A stretch of DNA of 64,000 nt from Symbiodinium natans. Taxonomy: Eukaryota > Sar > Dinophyceae > Suessiales > Symbiodiniaceae. The translations under genes were made by a program, and so were the position numbers. Every line of letters starts with the position of its first letter. Within the stretch, counting starts at the first letter, position 1. The notes below the pieces were generated by a model, which was not told the DNA's origin, did not search any database, and saw nothing but the letters and a program-made list of their open reading frames with translations. The stretch lies in NCBI GenBank assembly GCA_905221605.1, contig CAJNDS010000181.1, positions 1-64,000 of the forward strand, given 5' to 3'. Shown piece by piece: positions 1 to 9,708 of the stretch.

Positions 1-27
1 GGGGTTTAGGGTTTAGGGTTTAGGGTT
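1..27 (+). repeat. telomere-type repeat (TTTAGGG), start of window
   Basis: Three to four TTTAGGG units open the window and abut the first satellite block. The same junction (array, then a CAGCAGCTCTGGGTCGAGC motif) recurs at about 2533, so this is an internal boundary of a duplicated unit and need not be a chromosome end. Confidence 0.9.
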
Positions 28-360
28 CAGCAGCTCTGGGTCGAGCAATCTCTAGTAGAGCCGCTGTCTGGACTCTAGAAAAAAACCCACCCACCCAGAG
101 AATCCCAAAACATTAAGAAATATAAAGTTCACATTTTTCCTCAGCATCTGCTCGTATTCAGTCTGCTCGTATTCGTTCTCTCTCTGCTCGACGTCAGTCT
201 GCTCGTATTCGTTCTCTTTCTGCTCATATTCACTCTGCTCGTGTTCGTTTTCCCCGGTGACCCTGCCTATTTTTGGCTGTCTTGTTGGTTGTGTTTGGCA
301 CACTTTAAGCTGCCTGGCTTCCACATGGTTGCTTTCCAATTAGTGCCCCGGTGACCTCGC

Positions 361-1020
361 CTCATGTTGACTCCTGCTCGTAGGGTTTGATGAGAGGCCT
401 AGAGGGCCTAGAGGTTTGTCGTATGTCCCCTCTCTTCGTGCTCGTAGGGTTTGTCGTATGTCCCTTCCTTCATGCTCGTAGGGTTTGATGAGAGGTCTAC
501 AGGTTTGTCGTACGTCCCCTCCCTTCGTGCTCTTAGATTTTGTCGTATGTCGCCTCCCTTTGTGCTCGTCGGCTTTGTCGTATGTCCCTCTTTGTCTGCT
601 TGCAGAGAATCCCAAGAATTAAGAAACTGAGGTTTTATTTTCAGAGGTTTGTCGTATGTCCCCTCCCTTCGTGCTCGTCGGATTTGTCGTATGTCCCTTT
701 TCTTCTGCTTGCAGAGAATCCCAAAACATTGAGAAATGTACGGGTTTATTTTAGAGGTTTGTCGTATGTCCCCTCCCTTCGTGCTCGTAGGGTTTGACGA
801 GAGGTCTACAGGTTTGTCGTACGCCCTCTTCCTTCGTGCTCTTAGGGTTTGTCGTAAGCCTCCCGTCGTGCTCGGAGGGTTTGTCGTATGTCCCCTCCCT
901 TCGTGCTCGTATGGTTTGATGAAAGGTCTACAGTTTCGTCGCATGTCCCTTCCCTTCGCGCTCTCAGGGTTTGTCGTATGTCCCCTCCCTTGATGCTCGT
1001 CGGCTTTGTCGCATGTCCCT
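361..1020 (+). repeat. GTCGTATGTCCC tandem repeat, copy 1
   Basis: A degenerate repeat of about 35-40 bp built on TTTGTCGTATGTCCCCTCCC followed by TTCGTGCTCGTAGGG. The embedded AGGGTTT resembles a telomeric unit. Interspersed GCAGAGAATCCCAA segments give a longer-range period. It is very similar to 3360-4020. Confidence 0.85.
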
Positions 1021-1302
1021 TGTCTTCGCGCTTGCTTTCCCCAGACCGAAGGTAGAACCAAAAGTGTTGGTCCGGATTGACAAAAAAACTAATTTGTTAA
1101 CCTCATGTTTTGTTTTCCCCCACCCCACCCTCGAACCATTCCAGTTCGAGCCAATCCCCAACCCACCCTAGAACCAACTACGTATTCGTTCTCTCTCTGC
1201 TCGTATTTCTCTGCTCGTCTTCGTTCTGCTTGCGGGGTGGGGAAAAGTGCTAGAAGTGGTCCAGGTTGGGGGTTTCGAGCCCGAAACCTGGACTTGGGCC
1301 AG

Positions 1303-1487
1303 AAGAGGTTGGGGGGGGGGTGGGGGGTGGGGGTGGGGGTGGGGTGTGGGGGGTGGGGGGGGTGTGGGAGGGGGTGGGGGGGGGTGGGGGGGGTGGGGGG
1401 GGTTTGGGGGGGGGTGGGGTGGGGGGGGGTGGGGGGGTGGGGGGGGGGGGTGGGGGGCGGGGGTGGGGGGGGGGGGGGGGGGGGGAA
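1303..1487 (+). repeat. G-rich tract, quadruplex-prone, copy 1
   Basis: About 185 bases made almost only of G with single T interruptions. Runs of four or more G are continuous, so G-quadruplex formation is expected. The counterpart is at 4439-4715. Long poly-Gly or poly-Pro frames across it are artefacts. Confidence 0.9.
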
Positions 1488-2052
1488 AAGCTGTGGCCAT
1501 GTGGGCAAAAAAGCCGTGGCCATTGGCAAAAAAGCCGTGGCCATTGGCAAAAAAAGCCGTGGCCATTGGCAAAAAAGCCGTGGCCATTGGCAAAAAAGCC
1601 GTGGCCATTGGCAAAAAAGCCGTGGCCATTGGCAACTTTCCCGTGGCCATTGGCAAATGCCACTTGCCAATGGCCACGGCTTTTTTGCCAATGGCCACGT
1701 TCCCCATTAAGGTTGGGGCCCAACCTTAATGGGGAACGTGGCCATTGGCAAAAAAGCCGTGGCCATTGGCAAAAAGCCCGAAAAGTTGCCAATGGCCACG
1801 GCTTTTTTGCCAATGGCCACGTTCCCCATTAAGGTTGGGGGGCATTTTGTGCGAATTGGGTTTGAAAAACCCATTTTGGCGACCAACCTTAATGACATTG
1901 GTGGCCATTGGCAAAAAAGCCGTGGCCATTGGCAACTTTCCCGTGGCCATTGGCGAATTTTTGCCAATGGCCACGGCTTTTTTGCCAATGGCCACGGTTT
2001 TTTTGCCAATGGCCACGGTTTTTTTGCCAATGGCCACGTTCCCCATTAAGGT
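1488..2052. repeat. palindromic GTGGCCATTGGC array, copy 1
   Basis: A 21-bp unit (GCCGTGGCCATTGGCAAAAAA) is repeated in both orientations, switching around CCCATTAAGGTTGGGG segments near 1700-1735 and 1830-1900. The opposed arms can fold into large hairpins. The duplicate is at 4716-5277. Confidence 0.9.
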
Positions 2053-2070
2053 TTAAATTATTATATGATA

Positions 2071-2535
2071 AGAGTTTAGGGTTTAGGGTTTAGGGTTTAG
2101 GGTTTAGGGTTTAGGGTTTAGGGTTTAGGGTTTAGGGTTTAGGGTTTAGGGTTTAGGGTTTAGGGTTTAGGGTTTAGAGGTTTGGGCTTAGGGTTTAGGT
2201 TTACGGGTTTAGGGTTAGGGTTTAGGGTTTAGGGTTTGGTTTAGGTTTAGGGTTTAGGGTTTAGGGTTAGGGTTAGGGTTTAGGTTTAGGGTTTGGGTAG
2301 GGTTTTTTAGGTTAGGGTTTTTTTCTTTTTAGGGTTTAGGGTCTAGGCGTTTTTAGGGTTAGGTTAGGGTTTTAGGGTGTAGGTCAGGGTTGAGGGTTTG
2401 GGTTTAGGGTTTAGGGTTTAGGGTTTAGGTTTCGGGTTTAGGGTTTCGGGTTTAGGGTTTAGGGTTTAGGGTTTAGGGTTTAGGGTTTAGGGTTTAGGGT
2501 TTAGGGTTTAGGGTTTAGGGTTTAGGGTTTAGGGT
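2071..2535 (+). repeat. TTTAGGG array, perfect flanks and degenerate centre
   Basis: Perfect TTTAGGG units flank a decayed middle (about 2180-2400). The array separates the two copies of the composite satellite block. Confidence 0.95.
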
Positions 2536-2678
2536 TCAGCAGCTCTGGGTCGAGCAATCTCTAGTAGAGCCGCTGTCTGGACTCTAGAAAAAAAACCCAC
2601 CCACCCAGAGAATCCCAAAACATTAAGAAATATAAAGTTCACATTTTTCCTCAGCAAGCCCTGTCCTCCAACCTCATT

Positions 2679-3245
2679 TATTCATTCTGCTCGTGTTCTT
2701 TGTCATTCTGCTTGGTTTCCATTCTGCTCGTATGCGTTTCTTTCTGCTCGTATTCATTCTGCTCGTATTCGTTCTTTTTCTGATCTGCTCGTCTCGTGTT
2801 CGTTCTCGTTCTGCTCGTATTCATTCTGCTCGTATTCGTTCTCTCTCTGCTCGATTTCAGTCCGCTCGTTTTCGTTGTTTTTCTTCTCGTATTCATTCTG
2901 TTCGTATTCGTTCTCTCTCTCTGCTCGATTTCAGTCTGCTCGTCTTCGTTCTCTCTCTGCTCGTAATCATTCTGCTCGTATTCGTTCTCTTTCTGCTCAT
3001 ATTCATTTTGCTCGTGTTCGTTCTCTTTCTGCTCGTATTCGTGCTTTTTCTGCACGTATTCGTTCTCTCTCTGCTCGATTTCAGTCCGCTCGTTTTCGCT
3101 GTCTTTCTGCTCGCACTGAGTCTGCTCGTACTCATTCTCTTTCTGCTCGTATTCATTCTGCTCGTATTCGTTCTCTCTCTGCTCGACGTCAGTCTGCTCG
3201 TATTCGTTCTCTTTCTGCTCATATTCACTTGCTCGTGTTCGTTTT
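2679..3245. repeat. CTGCTCGTATTCG tandem repeat (expanded)
   Basis: A degenerate short repeat of about 15-18 bp. Read on the minus strand it gives an Asn-Glu-Tyr-Glu-Gln pentapeptide frame of about 200 codons; other frames and the plus strand are open too. I treat the peptide as a by-product of the period. A short version is at about 140-245. Confidence 0.8.
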
Positions 3246-3359
3246 CCCCGGTGACCCTGCCTATTTTTGGCCGTCTTGTTGGTTGTGTTTGGCACACTTT
3301 AAGCTGCCTGGCTTCCACATGGTTGCTTTCCAATTAGTGCCCCGGTGACCTCGCCTCAT

Positions 3360-4020
3360 GTTGGCTCCTGCTCGTAGGGTTTGATGAGAGGCCTAAAGGT
3401 TTGTCGTATGTCCCCTCTCTTCGTGCTCGTAGGGTTTGTCGTATGTCCCTCCCTTCATGCTCGTAGGGTTTGATGAGAGGTCTACAGGTTTGTCGTACGT
3501 CCCCTCCCTTCGTGCTCTTAGATTTTGTCGTACGTCGCTTCCCATCGCGCTCGTCGGCTTTGTCGTATGTCCCTCTTTGTCTGCTTGCAGAGAACCCCAA
3601 GAATTAAGAAACTGAGGTTGTATTTTCAGAGGTTTGTCGTATGTCCTCTCCCTTCGTGCTCGTCGGCTTTGTCGTATGTCCCTTTTCTTCTGCTTGCAGA
3701 GAATCCCAAAACATTGAGAAATGTACGGGTTTATTTTAGAGGTGTGTCGTATGTCCCCTCCCTTCGTGCTCGTAGGGTTTGACGAGAGGTCTACAGGTTC
3801 GTCGTACGCCCTCTTCCTTCGTGCTCTTAGGGTTTGTCGTATGCCTCCCTTCGTGCTCGTAGGGTTTGTCGTATGTCCCCTCCCTTCGTGCTCGTATGGT
3901 TTGATGAAAGGTCTACAGATTCGTCGCATGTCCCTTCCCTTCGCGCTCTTAGGGTTTGTCGTATGTCCCCTCCCTTCGTGCTCGTCGGCTTTGTCGCATG
4001 TCCCTTGTCTTCGCGCTTGC
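3360..4020 (+). repeat. GTCGTATGTCCC tandem repeat, copy 2
   Basis: Counterpart of 361-1020, with small indels that shift frames between the copies. This argues against a conserved protein. Confidence 0.85.
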
Positions 4021-4438
4021 TTTCCCCAGACCGAAGGTAGAACCAAAAGTGTTGGTCCGGATAAAAAACTAATTTGTTAACCTCATTTGTTTTCCCCCAC
4101 CCCACCCTCGAACCATTCCAGTTCGAGCCAATCCCCAACCCACCCTAGAACCAACTACCCGTATTCGTTCTCTCTCTGCTCGTATTTCTCTGCTCGTCTT
4201 CGTTCTGCTTGCGTTCGTTCTCGGGGTGGGGGCGGGGTGGGGTGGGGGGAAGCTGCCTGACTGGTTGCTCCAAATTTCCAACCCCAGAAGGGGGTCCGGA
4301 AGTTTCCCCACCCCACCCTCGAACCACTCAAGATGAGAAAGACTGAGAAGGGGCTACCGCGTTGCCCGGCCTGCAAAGGCTGCATCTTGATCTGGCCCAG
4401 ACCCAGGTTTTCAAGCCGAGAATGAGGGTCTGGGCCAG

Positions 4439-4715
4439 AAGGGGGGGTGGGGGAGGGGGGTGGCGGGGGGGGGGGTGGGGGGGGGGGTGGGGGTCGCGTG
4501 GGGGGGGGGGTGGGGGGTGGCAAAACGTGGGGGGGGGGGTGGGGGGAGGTGGTGGGGGGGTGGGGGGGCGGGAGGGGGCGGGGGGTGGGGGGTGGGGGGA
4601 GGGGGGGGGTGGGGGGGGGGGGGGGGGGGGGTGGGGGGGGGGGTGGGGGGGGGGGGGGGGGGGGTCTGGGGGTGGGGGCGGGGGGGTGGGGGGGGGGGGG
4701 TGTGGGGGGGGGGGG
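4439..4715 (+). repeat. G-rich tract, copy 2 (longer)
   Basis: About 275 bases of G runs with sparse T, A and C. It is longer than copy 1, as expected for an unstable homopurine tract. Confidence 0.9.
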
Positions 4716-5277
4716 AAAAGCCGTGGCCATTGGCAAAAAAGCCGTGGCCATTGGCAAAAAAAGCCGTGGCCACTTGGCAAAAAAGCCGTGGCCATTGGCA
4801 GAAAAGCCGTGGCCATTGGCAAAAAAGCCGTGGCCATTGGCAAAAAAGCCGTGGCCATTGGCAAATGCCACTTGCAATGGCCACGGCTTTTTTGCCAATG
4901 GCCACGTTCCCCATTAAGGTTGGGCCCCAACCTTAATGGGGAACGTGGCCATTGGCAAAAAAGCCGTGGCCATTGGCAAAAAGCCCGAAAAGTTGCCAAT
5001 GGCCACGGCTTTTTTGCCAATGGCCACGTTCCCCATTAAGGTTGGGGGGCATTTTGTGCGAATTGGGTTTGAAAAACCCATTTTGGCGACCAACCTTAAT
5101 GACATTGGTGGCCATTGGCAAAAAAGCCGTGGCCATTGGCAACTTTCCCGTGGCCATTGGCGAATTTGCCAATGGCCACGGCTTTTTTGCCAATGGCCAC
5201 GGCTTTTTTGCCAATGGCCACGGCTTTTTTGCCAATGGCCACGGTTTTTTTGCCAATGGCCACGTTCCCCATTAAGG
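4716..5277. repeat. palindromic GTGGCCATTGGC array, copy 2
   Basis: Same 21-bp unit and inversion points as 1488-2052. It ends in the same CCCATTAAGGTTTAAATTAT junction before telomere-like repeat. Confidence 0.9.
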
Positions 5278-5378
5278 TTTAAATTATTATATGAAAGAGA
5301 GGGTTTATTATATGAAAGAGAGGGTTTAGGGTTTAGGGTTAGACTTTAGGGTTTAGGGTACCCTAGACCCTGATTTAC

Positions 5379-5494
5379 AGCAGCAACCTCCCACACAACA
5401 AGTTGCTTCACTGGGCCAGCTGGCCAAGACGTTGACCAGGTGTCACCCCAGCCATCGCGCGAGTAGCCTTGGAGAGCGGCTGCTTTGAAACGAC
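5379..5494 (-). CDS. candidate internal exon, unknown protein
   Basis: On the minus strand GTGTCAAG is followed by 38 open codons (RFKAAALQGYSRDGWGDTWS...) and a GTAAATC donor. Tryptophan-rich and protein-like; family not recognised. The flanks are telomere-like repeat. The opposite strand is also open over 36 codons to a TGA, so strand is probable and not certain. Confidence 0.5.
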
Positions 5495-5537
5495 CTTGAC
5501 ACCCCAAACCCCAAAACCTAAACCTTAAACTCCAAAC

Positions 5538-5650
5538 TATAAAGTTTGTAGAGCTGCGAAGCAAGAAATGTGCTTCCACAGCGCTTGAGACATGCGCGAT
5601 TGCCCTCTTGGTAAACCCCGGAACCAATAACCCTTTGCATGGGGAATATT
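5538..5650 (-). CDS. candidate internal exon, unknown protein
   Basis: An AG acceptor (CAATTCAAAG) precedes 37 open codons beginning NIPHAKGYWFRGLPRGQSRM, followed by a GTTTGG donor. It lies just upstream, on the same strand, of the exon at 5379-5494, but the codon phases of the two do not join directly, so an exon or a boundary is mis-set. Confidence 0.45.
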
Positions 5651-5728
5651 CTTTGAATTGTGATTGGGATCCTAACATACCCTAAACCCTTTTGACCCCA
5701 CCCTAAACCCTAAACCCTACACCCTGAT

Positions 5729-5797
5729 TTATAGGAAGATTCCGCAATGAACGGGCTTCTGGGGTGTCAGAAGCCTGATCTCACTAAGCTCCACACC
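5729..5797 (-). CDS. candidate terminal exon, unknown protein
   Basis: TTTTCAG precedes 22 codons (GVELSEIRLLTPQKPVHCGI...) and a TAA. A plus-strand reading between TTATAG and GTAACC is open too. No family recognised. Confidence 0.4.
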   Translation of the reverse strand, partial: GVELSEIRLLTPQKPVHCGIFL

Positions 5798-5812
5798 CTG
5801 AAAACCCTAAGA

Positions 5813-6230
5813 GTAACCTAGGAATAAAAAGGGTGCCCTTTTTGGTTTTAAGGGGATTCTAAGGGAACCACTAAAAAAAGGAAATAAGGGCCTACCCCCC
5901 GTCCTAGGCTATTTCCATGCCCGGTTTAAGGGCTTATAGGGTATCATAGACGAGGATGGCCCTTCAAACCCTAGGAAATTATATTCTAGACATGACCTTC
6001 TTGAACCCGATAAGGAATTGGCGATGAGGTCTCACAATCCCCACAATCAACTCTACAAAGGGCCTTGCTAAGGGGCTGTCGGGTATACTTAGTTGCTGAA
6101 CACATAAGCCCCCCCCCCCCCCCCCCCCCCCAACAAAAGAGTGCACTTTCAGTGCTAGTGCTGTAGGGAACTATAGAATCCCAAACAGTGCAAAGCGTAC
6201 TTATTCAGCTACTAAGTAAAGGGCCGTTTA
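5813..6230. other. unique AT-richer stretch with element remnants and a C run
   Basis: No coding signal seen. It holds fragments related to the 23971-24108 element (TACAAAGGGCC-type motif near 6050-6080) and a run of about 24 C at 6109-6132. Confidence 0.5.
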
Positions 6231-6345
6231 ATAGCCCCTCAACCGTGCACCCTAAGCCCTAATCCCCAAACCCTAAACCCCAAACCCTAAACCCCAAACC
6301 CTAAACCCTAAACCCTAAACCCTAAACCCTAAACCCTAAACCCTA
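6231..6345 (-). repeat. CCCTAAA array
   Basis: Mostly perfect CCCTAAA units on the plus strand. In the minus-strand gene model it begins the intron that follows the exon ending at 6349, which would start GTTTAGGG. Confidence 0.95.
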
Positions 6346-6348
6346 AAC

Positions 6349-7205
6349 CTGGAAGCGCCCCTGAAGTGCTTGAGTCGCCGACCATCCCAGGCACGCGAGC
6401 CCCACCAGTCGCTCTGGGCCTCGGCCTGGTCCACACCAACTTTGGCTAACCCTAAACCCTAAACCCTAAACCCTAAACCCTAAACCCTAAACCCTAAACC
6501 CTAAACCCTAAACCCTAAACCCTAAACCCTAAACCCGGTGTGTGAAGAGGTTTGAGGAAGACTGAAAGCTCATGGGCCGTGAGGTGACACGTGTAGCACT
6601 GGATTGAAGAGAAGATCGTTCTGACTAAGCCCTAAACCCTAAACCCTAAGCCCTAAACCCTAAACCCTAAAAACCCATGAACCTTCAAGGAGGGCGCCTA
6701 GCTTCCATGTACCGTTGCGGCGTCTGCCACGGAGGAACAACTTCTTGCAGACTCCAGATGTTTAACTTGGGTTTAGGGTTTAGGGCTTAGGGCTTAGGGT
6801 TTAGGGTTTAGGGTTTAGGGTTTAGGGTTTGGGGTTTGGGGTTTGGGGTTTGGGGTTTGGGGTTTGGGGTTTGGGGTTTGGGGTTTGGGGTTTGGGGTTT
6901 GGGGTTTGGGGCGTGGGGTTTAGAGTCCAGGGCTTTGCCTGGTACACGTCTCGATTCGGCGTAGGGTTTGGGATTTAGGGCTTAGGGAGTTTAGGGTTGC
7001 TTAGGGTTTAGGGTTTGGGGTTTAGGGTTTAGGGTTTAGGGTTTAGGGTTTAGGGTTTAGGGTTTAGGGTTTAGGGTTTAGGGTTTAGGGTCTTCACAAG
7101 AATGCTGGCCATGCTTTCGAGTAGAAGTTTTTCCGGCGCCCACAGCTGAATGACCCCAAGCCCCAGCCGGAAGCCCGACAGGATATCCGCAATTCGCCCC
7201 AAACC
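6349..7205 (-). CDS. candidate four-exon gene segment with telomeric-repeat introns
   Basis: Minus-strand exons 7205-7098, 6765-6713, 6598-6535 and 6425-6349 join in one frame of about 100 codons: phases 0, 0, 2 and 0 match at all three junctions. Peptide pieces include ADILSGFRLGLGVIQLWAPE, LNIWSLQEVVPPWQTPQ and AEAQSDWWGSRAWDG. Introns are 332, 114 and 109 nt. The last starts GTTTAGGG, consists mostly of TTTAGGG and ends GTGTGGACCAG. The next intron also starts GTTTAGGG at 6348. Family not recognised. The 6713-6765 piece also has an alternative plus-strand reading (6690-6770), so the model is tentative. Confidence 0.45.
6773..7090 (+). repeat. TTTAGGG array with TTTGGGG sub-array
   Basis: TTTAGGG at both ends, with an almost perfect run of about 11 TTTGGGG units at 6831-6910. 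Homogeneous variant runs suggest local amplification. Confidence 0.95.
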
Positions 7206-7247
7206 CTAAACCCTAAACCCTAAACCCTAAACCCCTAAACCCTAAAC

Positions 7248-7347
7248 CCCTAAGCCGCTCCCATGGGGCCTGGTAGTGGTACGCTGGCGAGGGCCAGGCG
7301 CCAGATGGCAAGGATGAAGCGTTTGGCTGGTTCTCTTCCTCGGGCTC
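7248..7347 (-). CDS. candidate exon, unknown protein
   Basis: AAGACAG precedes 33 open codons (EPEEENQPNASSLPSGAWPS, then PAYHYQAPWERL), running into GCTTAGGGGTTTAGGG, which offers GC or GT donors. Same strand as the 6349-7205 model and possibly its upstream exon; the phase at the junction is unresolved. Confidence 0.45.
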
Positions 7348-7803
7348 CTGTCTTCGGTTTGGGGCTTTGGGGCTTTAGGGTTTCCGCTTCTCGGGTTTGG
7401 GGTTTGGGGCTTTAGGGTTTGGGGTTTAGGGTTTGGGGCTTCAGGGTTTGGGGCTTTTGGGCTTGGGCCTTTAGGGTTTGGGGTTTGGGGTTTAGGGCTT
7501 GGGGCTTTAGGGTTTGGGGTTTGGGGTTCAGGGTTTTCGGGTTTACAGGGCTCAGGGTTTAATCGCTCATGCTGGGACAAGCCAGGAGAGGCGTCAGGGC
7601 AAGGTTTTCGGCTTGAGGACGGCACACATGCAACCTCTCAGATTCTCAGGAGTCACAATTCTCCTATTCACCCACGTCACCATGAGTAAGCACACGCGAA
7701 TCAAGAAAAGATATCTGAGTGGACGTCAAGATACCAAACAGCAAATGCGTTGATACTAAGCCTTAAACCCGAAACCCGAAACCCTAAACCCTAAACCCTA
7801 AAC

Positions 7804-7898
7804 CCTAAGGGGAAGGGGGGGGAGAGGGGCGAGGGCAGAGTACGACCCAACACCTGGCCTAGGGAAACCTGTTTGGGCCGAGGAAGAGGAGTCAACTG
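7804..7898 (-). CDS. candidate exon, unknown protein
   Basis: TTTAAG is followed by an open, proline-rich stretch (QLTPLPRPKQVSLGQVLGRT) up to a CTTAGG|GTTTAGGG junction. Telomeric array on both sides. Confidence 0.3.
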
Positions 7899-7954
7899 CT
7901 TAAACCCTAAACCCTAAACCCTAAACCCTAAACCCTAAACCCTAAACCCTAAAC

Positions 7955-8023
7955 CCCCTCTGCTTTTGCACAGCTGGCTCCTGGTGCTCGACCACCTCGG
8001 GCTCGCGCCAGCGGACCTCAAAG
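7955..8023 (-). CDS. candidate exon, unknown protein
   Basis: The acceptor CTACCAG follows a sense-strand CCCTAAA array. The body reads FEVRWREPEVVEHQEPAVQK and a TTTAGGG array follows immediately with a GT donor. Strongly charged and protein-like; not recognised. Confidence 0.45.
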
Positions 8024-8434
8024 CTGGTAGACACAATAGGGTTTAGGGTTTAGGGTTTAGGGTTTAGGGTTTAGGGTTTGGAAGGATTGGGGTTTAGGGT
8101 TTAGGGTCTCGGGTCTAGTGTCCAAGGTCTAGGTTTTCCGGATTAGGGTTTAGGGTTTAGGGGTCTAGGGTTTCGGGTGTATGCTAGGCGTTATCGGGTT
8201 TGGGAGGTTCGGGGTTTGGGCGGGTTGAAAAGCGGTCCGCGGTTGAGAAAAAATTAGGGTTTCGGGGTTGGGGCATTGGTGTTTACAAAAATGGGGGGGT
8301 TTTCGGGTTTCGGGCTGAGGATTTAGGGGTTTTGGGGGTCCGAGGATGGTGGCGGGCTTTAAGATTTGGAGTTTGGGGGTTTAGGGTTTAGGGTTCAGGG
8401 TTTAAGGCATCCACAAACTCATCTGCCCCACCAG

Positions 8435-8518
8435 AACACGGAGAACCTCCACCTCTACCTCTACCAGGCTATGGATGCAAGCATAATGAAACGGCAGGAA
8501 GTTCGACTTGGCACTGCT
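8435..8518 (+). CDS. candidate exon, unknown protein
   Basis: CTGCCCCACCAG precedes an open, helix-like peptide (NTENLHLYLYQAMDASIMKR, then QEVRLG). The 3' end runs into a copy of the GGGATGTTCCCC element, so the donor is not fixed. Not recognised. Confidence 0.5.
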
Positions 8519-8560
8519 GGGATGTTCCCCCTCATAGGGTTTAGGGTTTGGGGTTTGGGG

Positions 8561-8663
8561 TTGGGATGTTCCCTCTTCTACAAACAGTCCTTAATAGGGA
8601 TGATCAGAGGGGGTACTGAAAACCCCAATTAAGGACTGTTAGTATAAGGGGGCAACATCCCAA
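8561..8663. mobile_element. MITE-like element, GGGATGTTCCC family
   Basis: Terminal inverted repeats TTGGGATGTTCCC and GGCAACATCCCAA enclose AACAGTCCTTAATAGGG and its complement AATTAAGGACTGTTAG. The left end reads GTTGGGATG and the right end CCCAAG, so excision as a GT-AG intron is possible. Relatives: 15503-15589, 59119-59219, 59545-59647, and degenerate or partial copies at 35322-35352 and 62754-62828. Confidence 0.75.
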
Positions 8664-8691
8664 GCATTCAGGTTAACCTCATCACATGCAG

Positions 8692-8750
8692 ACTGCCGAA
8701 GGGTCGGACGACAGAAAGCAGCAATCTATACATGAAAAGCGGGATTTGGG
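8692..8750 (+). CDS. candidate exon, unknown protein
   Basis: CATCACATGCAG precedes 19 open charged codons (TAEGSDDRKQQSIHEKRDL), then GG|GTTTAGGG. It could follow the 8435-8518 exon with the 8561-8663 element inside the intron. Confidence 0.4.
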
Positions 8751-9627
8751 GTTTAGGGTGCACCGGGCTTTAAGGTTCTCGGAGCAAAAATTGTGTCGGA
8801 GACCAGCGCAGATCAACACCACAGCCTCCACAACCCTCCTTTTTTTAAGACTAGAGCAAGCCTTAATCCACCGCTTTGCACTGCACGTGCCCTCCTCACT
8901 GGCAGAGTTTGAGGTTGAAGTGGGTTGGTTGTTTCTTGCTCTCAGGTTTCCTTCTTCGGATGGTTTTTAAAAAACCCTCCGAAAATCATTCTCAGAATAT
9001 GACCCTCTTGAACCCAAAAAGGGACAAATGTGTAATATCCCTACAGACCCTACCTAGGATAGGCACTGAAGATAGATGTAGGGGACCTTTTACGCAGGTG
9101 ACTCTCTCTGGTCGGCGGGGCCCTACGCCGCTGTGCCCCGCACGATTCTCACACGACCTTTCCTTCCTTGTAGTGGCCTAAACCCCTCAATGTCTTGGAT
9201 GAGCACGTGCCGGGCATCCCAGGGCGAGGATGTACCAGCCGATCCTTCCCGAATTTCGTTGGGAGAGAGTTTGGAGTTTAGGGTGTAGGGCCTAGGGTAG
9301 GGCGTTTAATGGCTACGGTCTTCTTGCGGAAAATGTATGCTCTAATTTATCCGTAGAGTGTGGGCCGAAACGGTTTCGGTTTGGGTTTGGATCTTTTGAC
9401 AGAACTTCAAAAAGAAACTTCAAACTCCACCCCCTCCCCCGTAAAAGCCCTAAACCTTCAACTCCCCTTAAAGCCCCCCCAACACTTGCCACAAATACCC
9501 TCCCCAGGCCCGGGAGCCACAATGAACCCGAAACCCTAAACCCCAAACCCTAAACCCTAAACCCCGAAACCCTAAACCCTAAACCCCAAACCCTAAACCC
9601 CAAACCCTACACCCTAAACAAACCAAG

Positions 9628-9708
9628 CCCCAAAACGGGCTGTGGTGGCCCTGCGAGCCTTTGAGGCAAGGCACCAAAGGCCGGCCGAGCCTTTCTTCCA
9701 CAGCTACC
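9628..9708. CDS. candidate exon between opposed telomeric arrays
   Basis: An 81-bp island. Plus reading: AACCAAG, then KRAVVALRAFEARHQRPAEP..., then ACC|GTTTAGGG. The minus reading is equally open (LWKKGSAGLWCLASKARRAT...) and also ends at a GTTTG donor. Strand unresolved. Confidence 0.35.

Larger units (their letters stand above)
28..2070. repeat. subtelomere-like composite satellite block, copy 1
   Basis: The block contains, in order, a unique leader, CTGCTCGTATTCG-type repeats, a conserved spacer (about 245-360), GTCGTATGTCCC repeats, a second CTGCTCGTATTCG patch, a G-rich tract and a palindromic GTGGCCATTGGC array. The same order recurs at 2536-5300. Open frames here exist on both strands and in several frames at once, so I call no genes. 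Confidence 0.85.
2536..5300. repeat. subtelomere-like composite satellite block, copy 2
   Basis: Same order of modules as 28-2070, starting from the same CAGCAGCTCTGGGTCGAGC leader. The CTGCTCGTATTCG module is expanded (2679-3245) and an extra segment is present at about 4211-4438. Long stretches are nearly identical between copies, pointing to recent tandem duplication or gene-conversion exchange. Confidence 0.9.

Noticed and set aside
1-27. Natural chromosome end
   Set aside because: The window start is arbitrary, the array is only a few units, and the same junction occurs internally at 2533.
1089-1832. Open frames of 160-200 codons rich in Gly, Pro or Trp on both strands
   Set aside because: They cover the G tract and the 21-bp palindromic array; six-frame openness follows from low complexity.
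1868-1880. CCATTTTGGC resembling the spliced leader
   Set aside because: It lacks the following TCAAG and lies inside the duplicated palindromic satellite (also at about 5078); no gene follows.
2678-3337. NEYEQ-type repeat protein of about 205 codons
   Set aside because: All strands and frames are open over a degenerate short tandem repeat, and the copy-1 equivalent is much shorter and frame-shifted.
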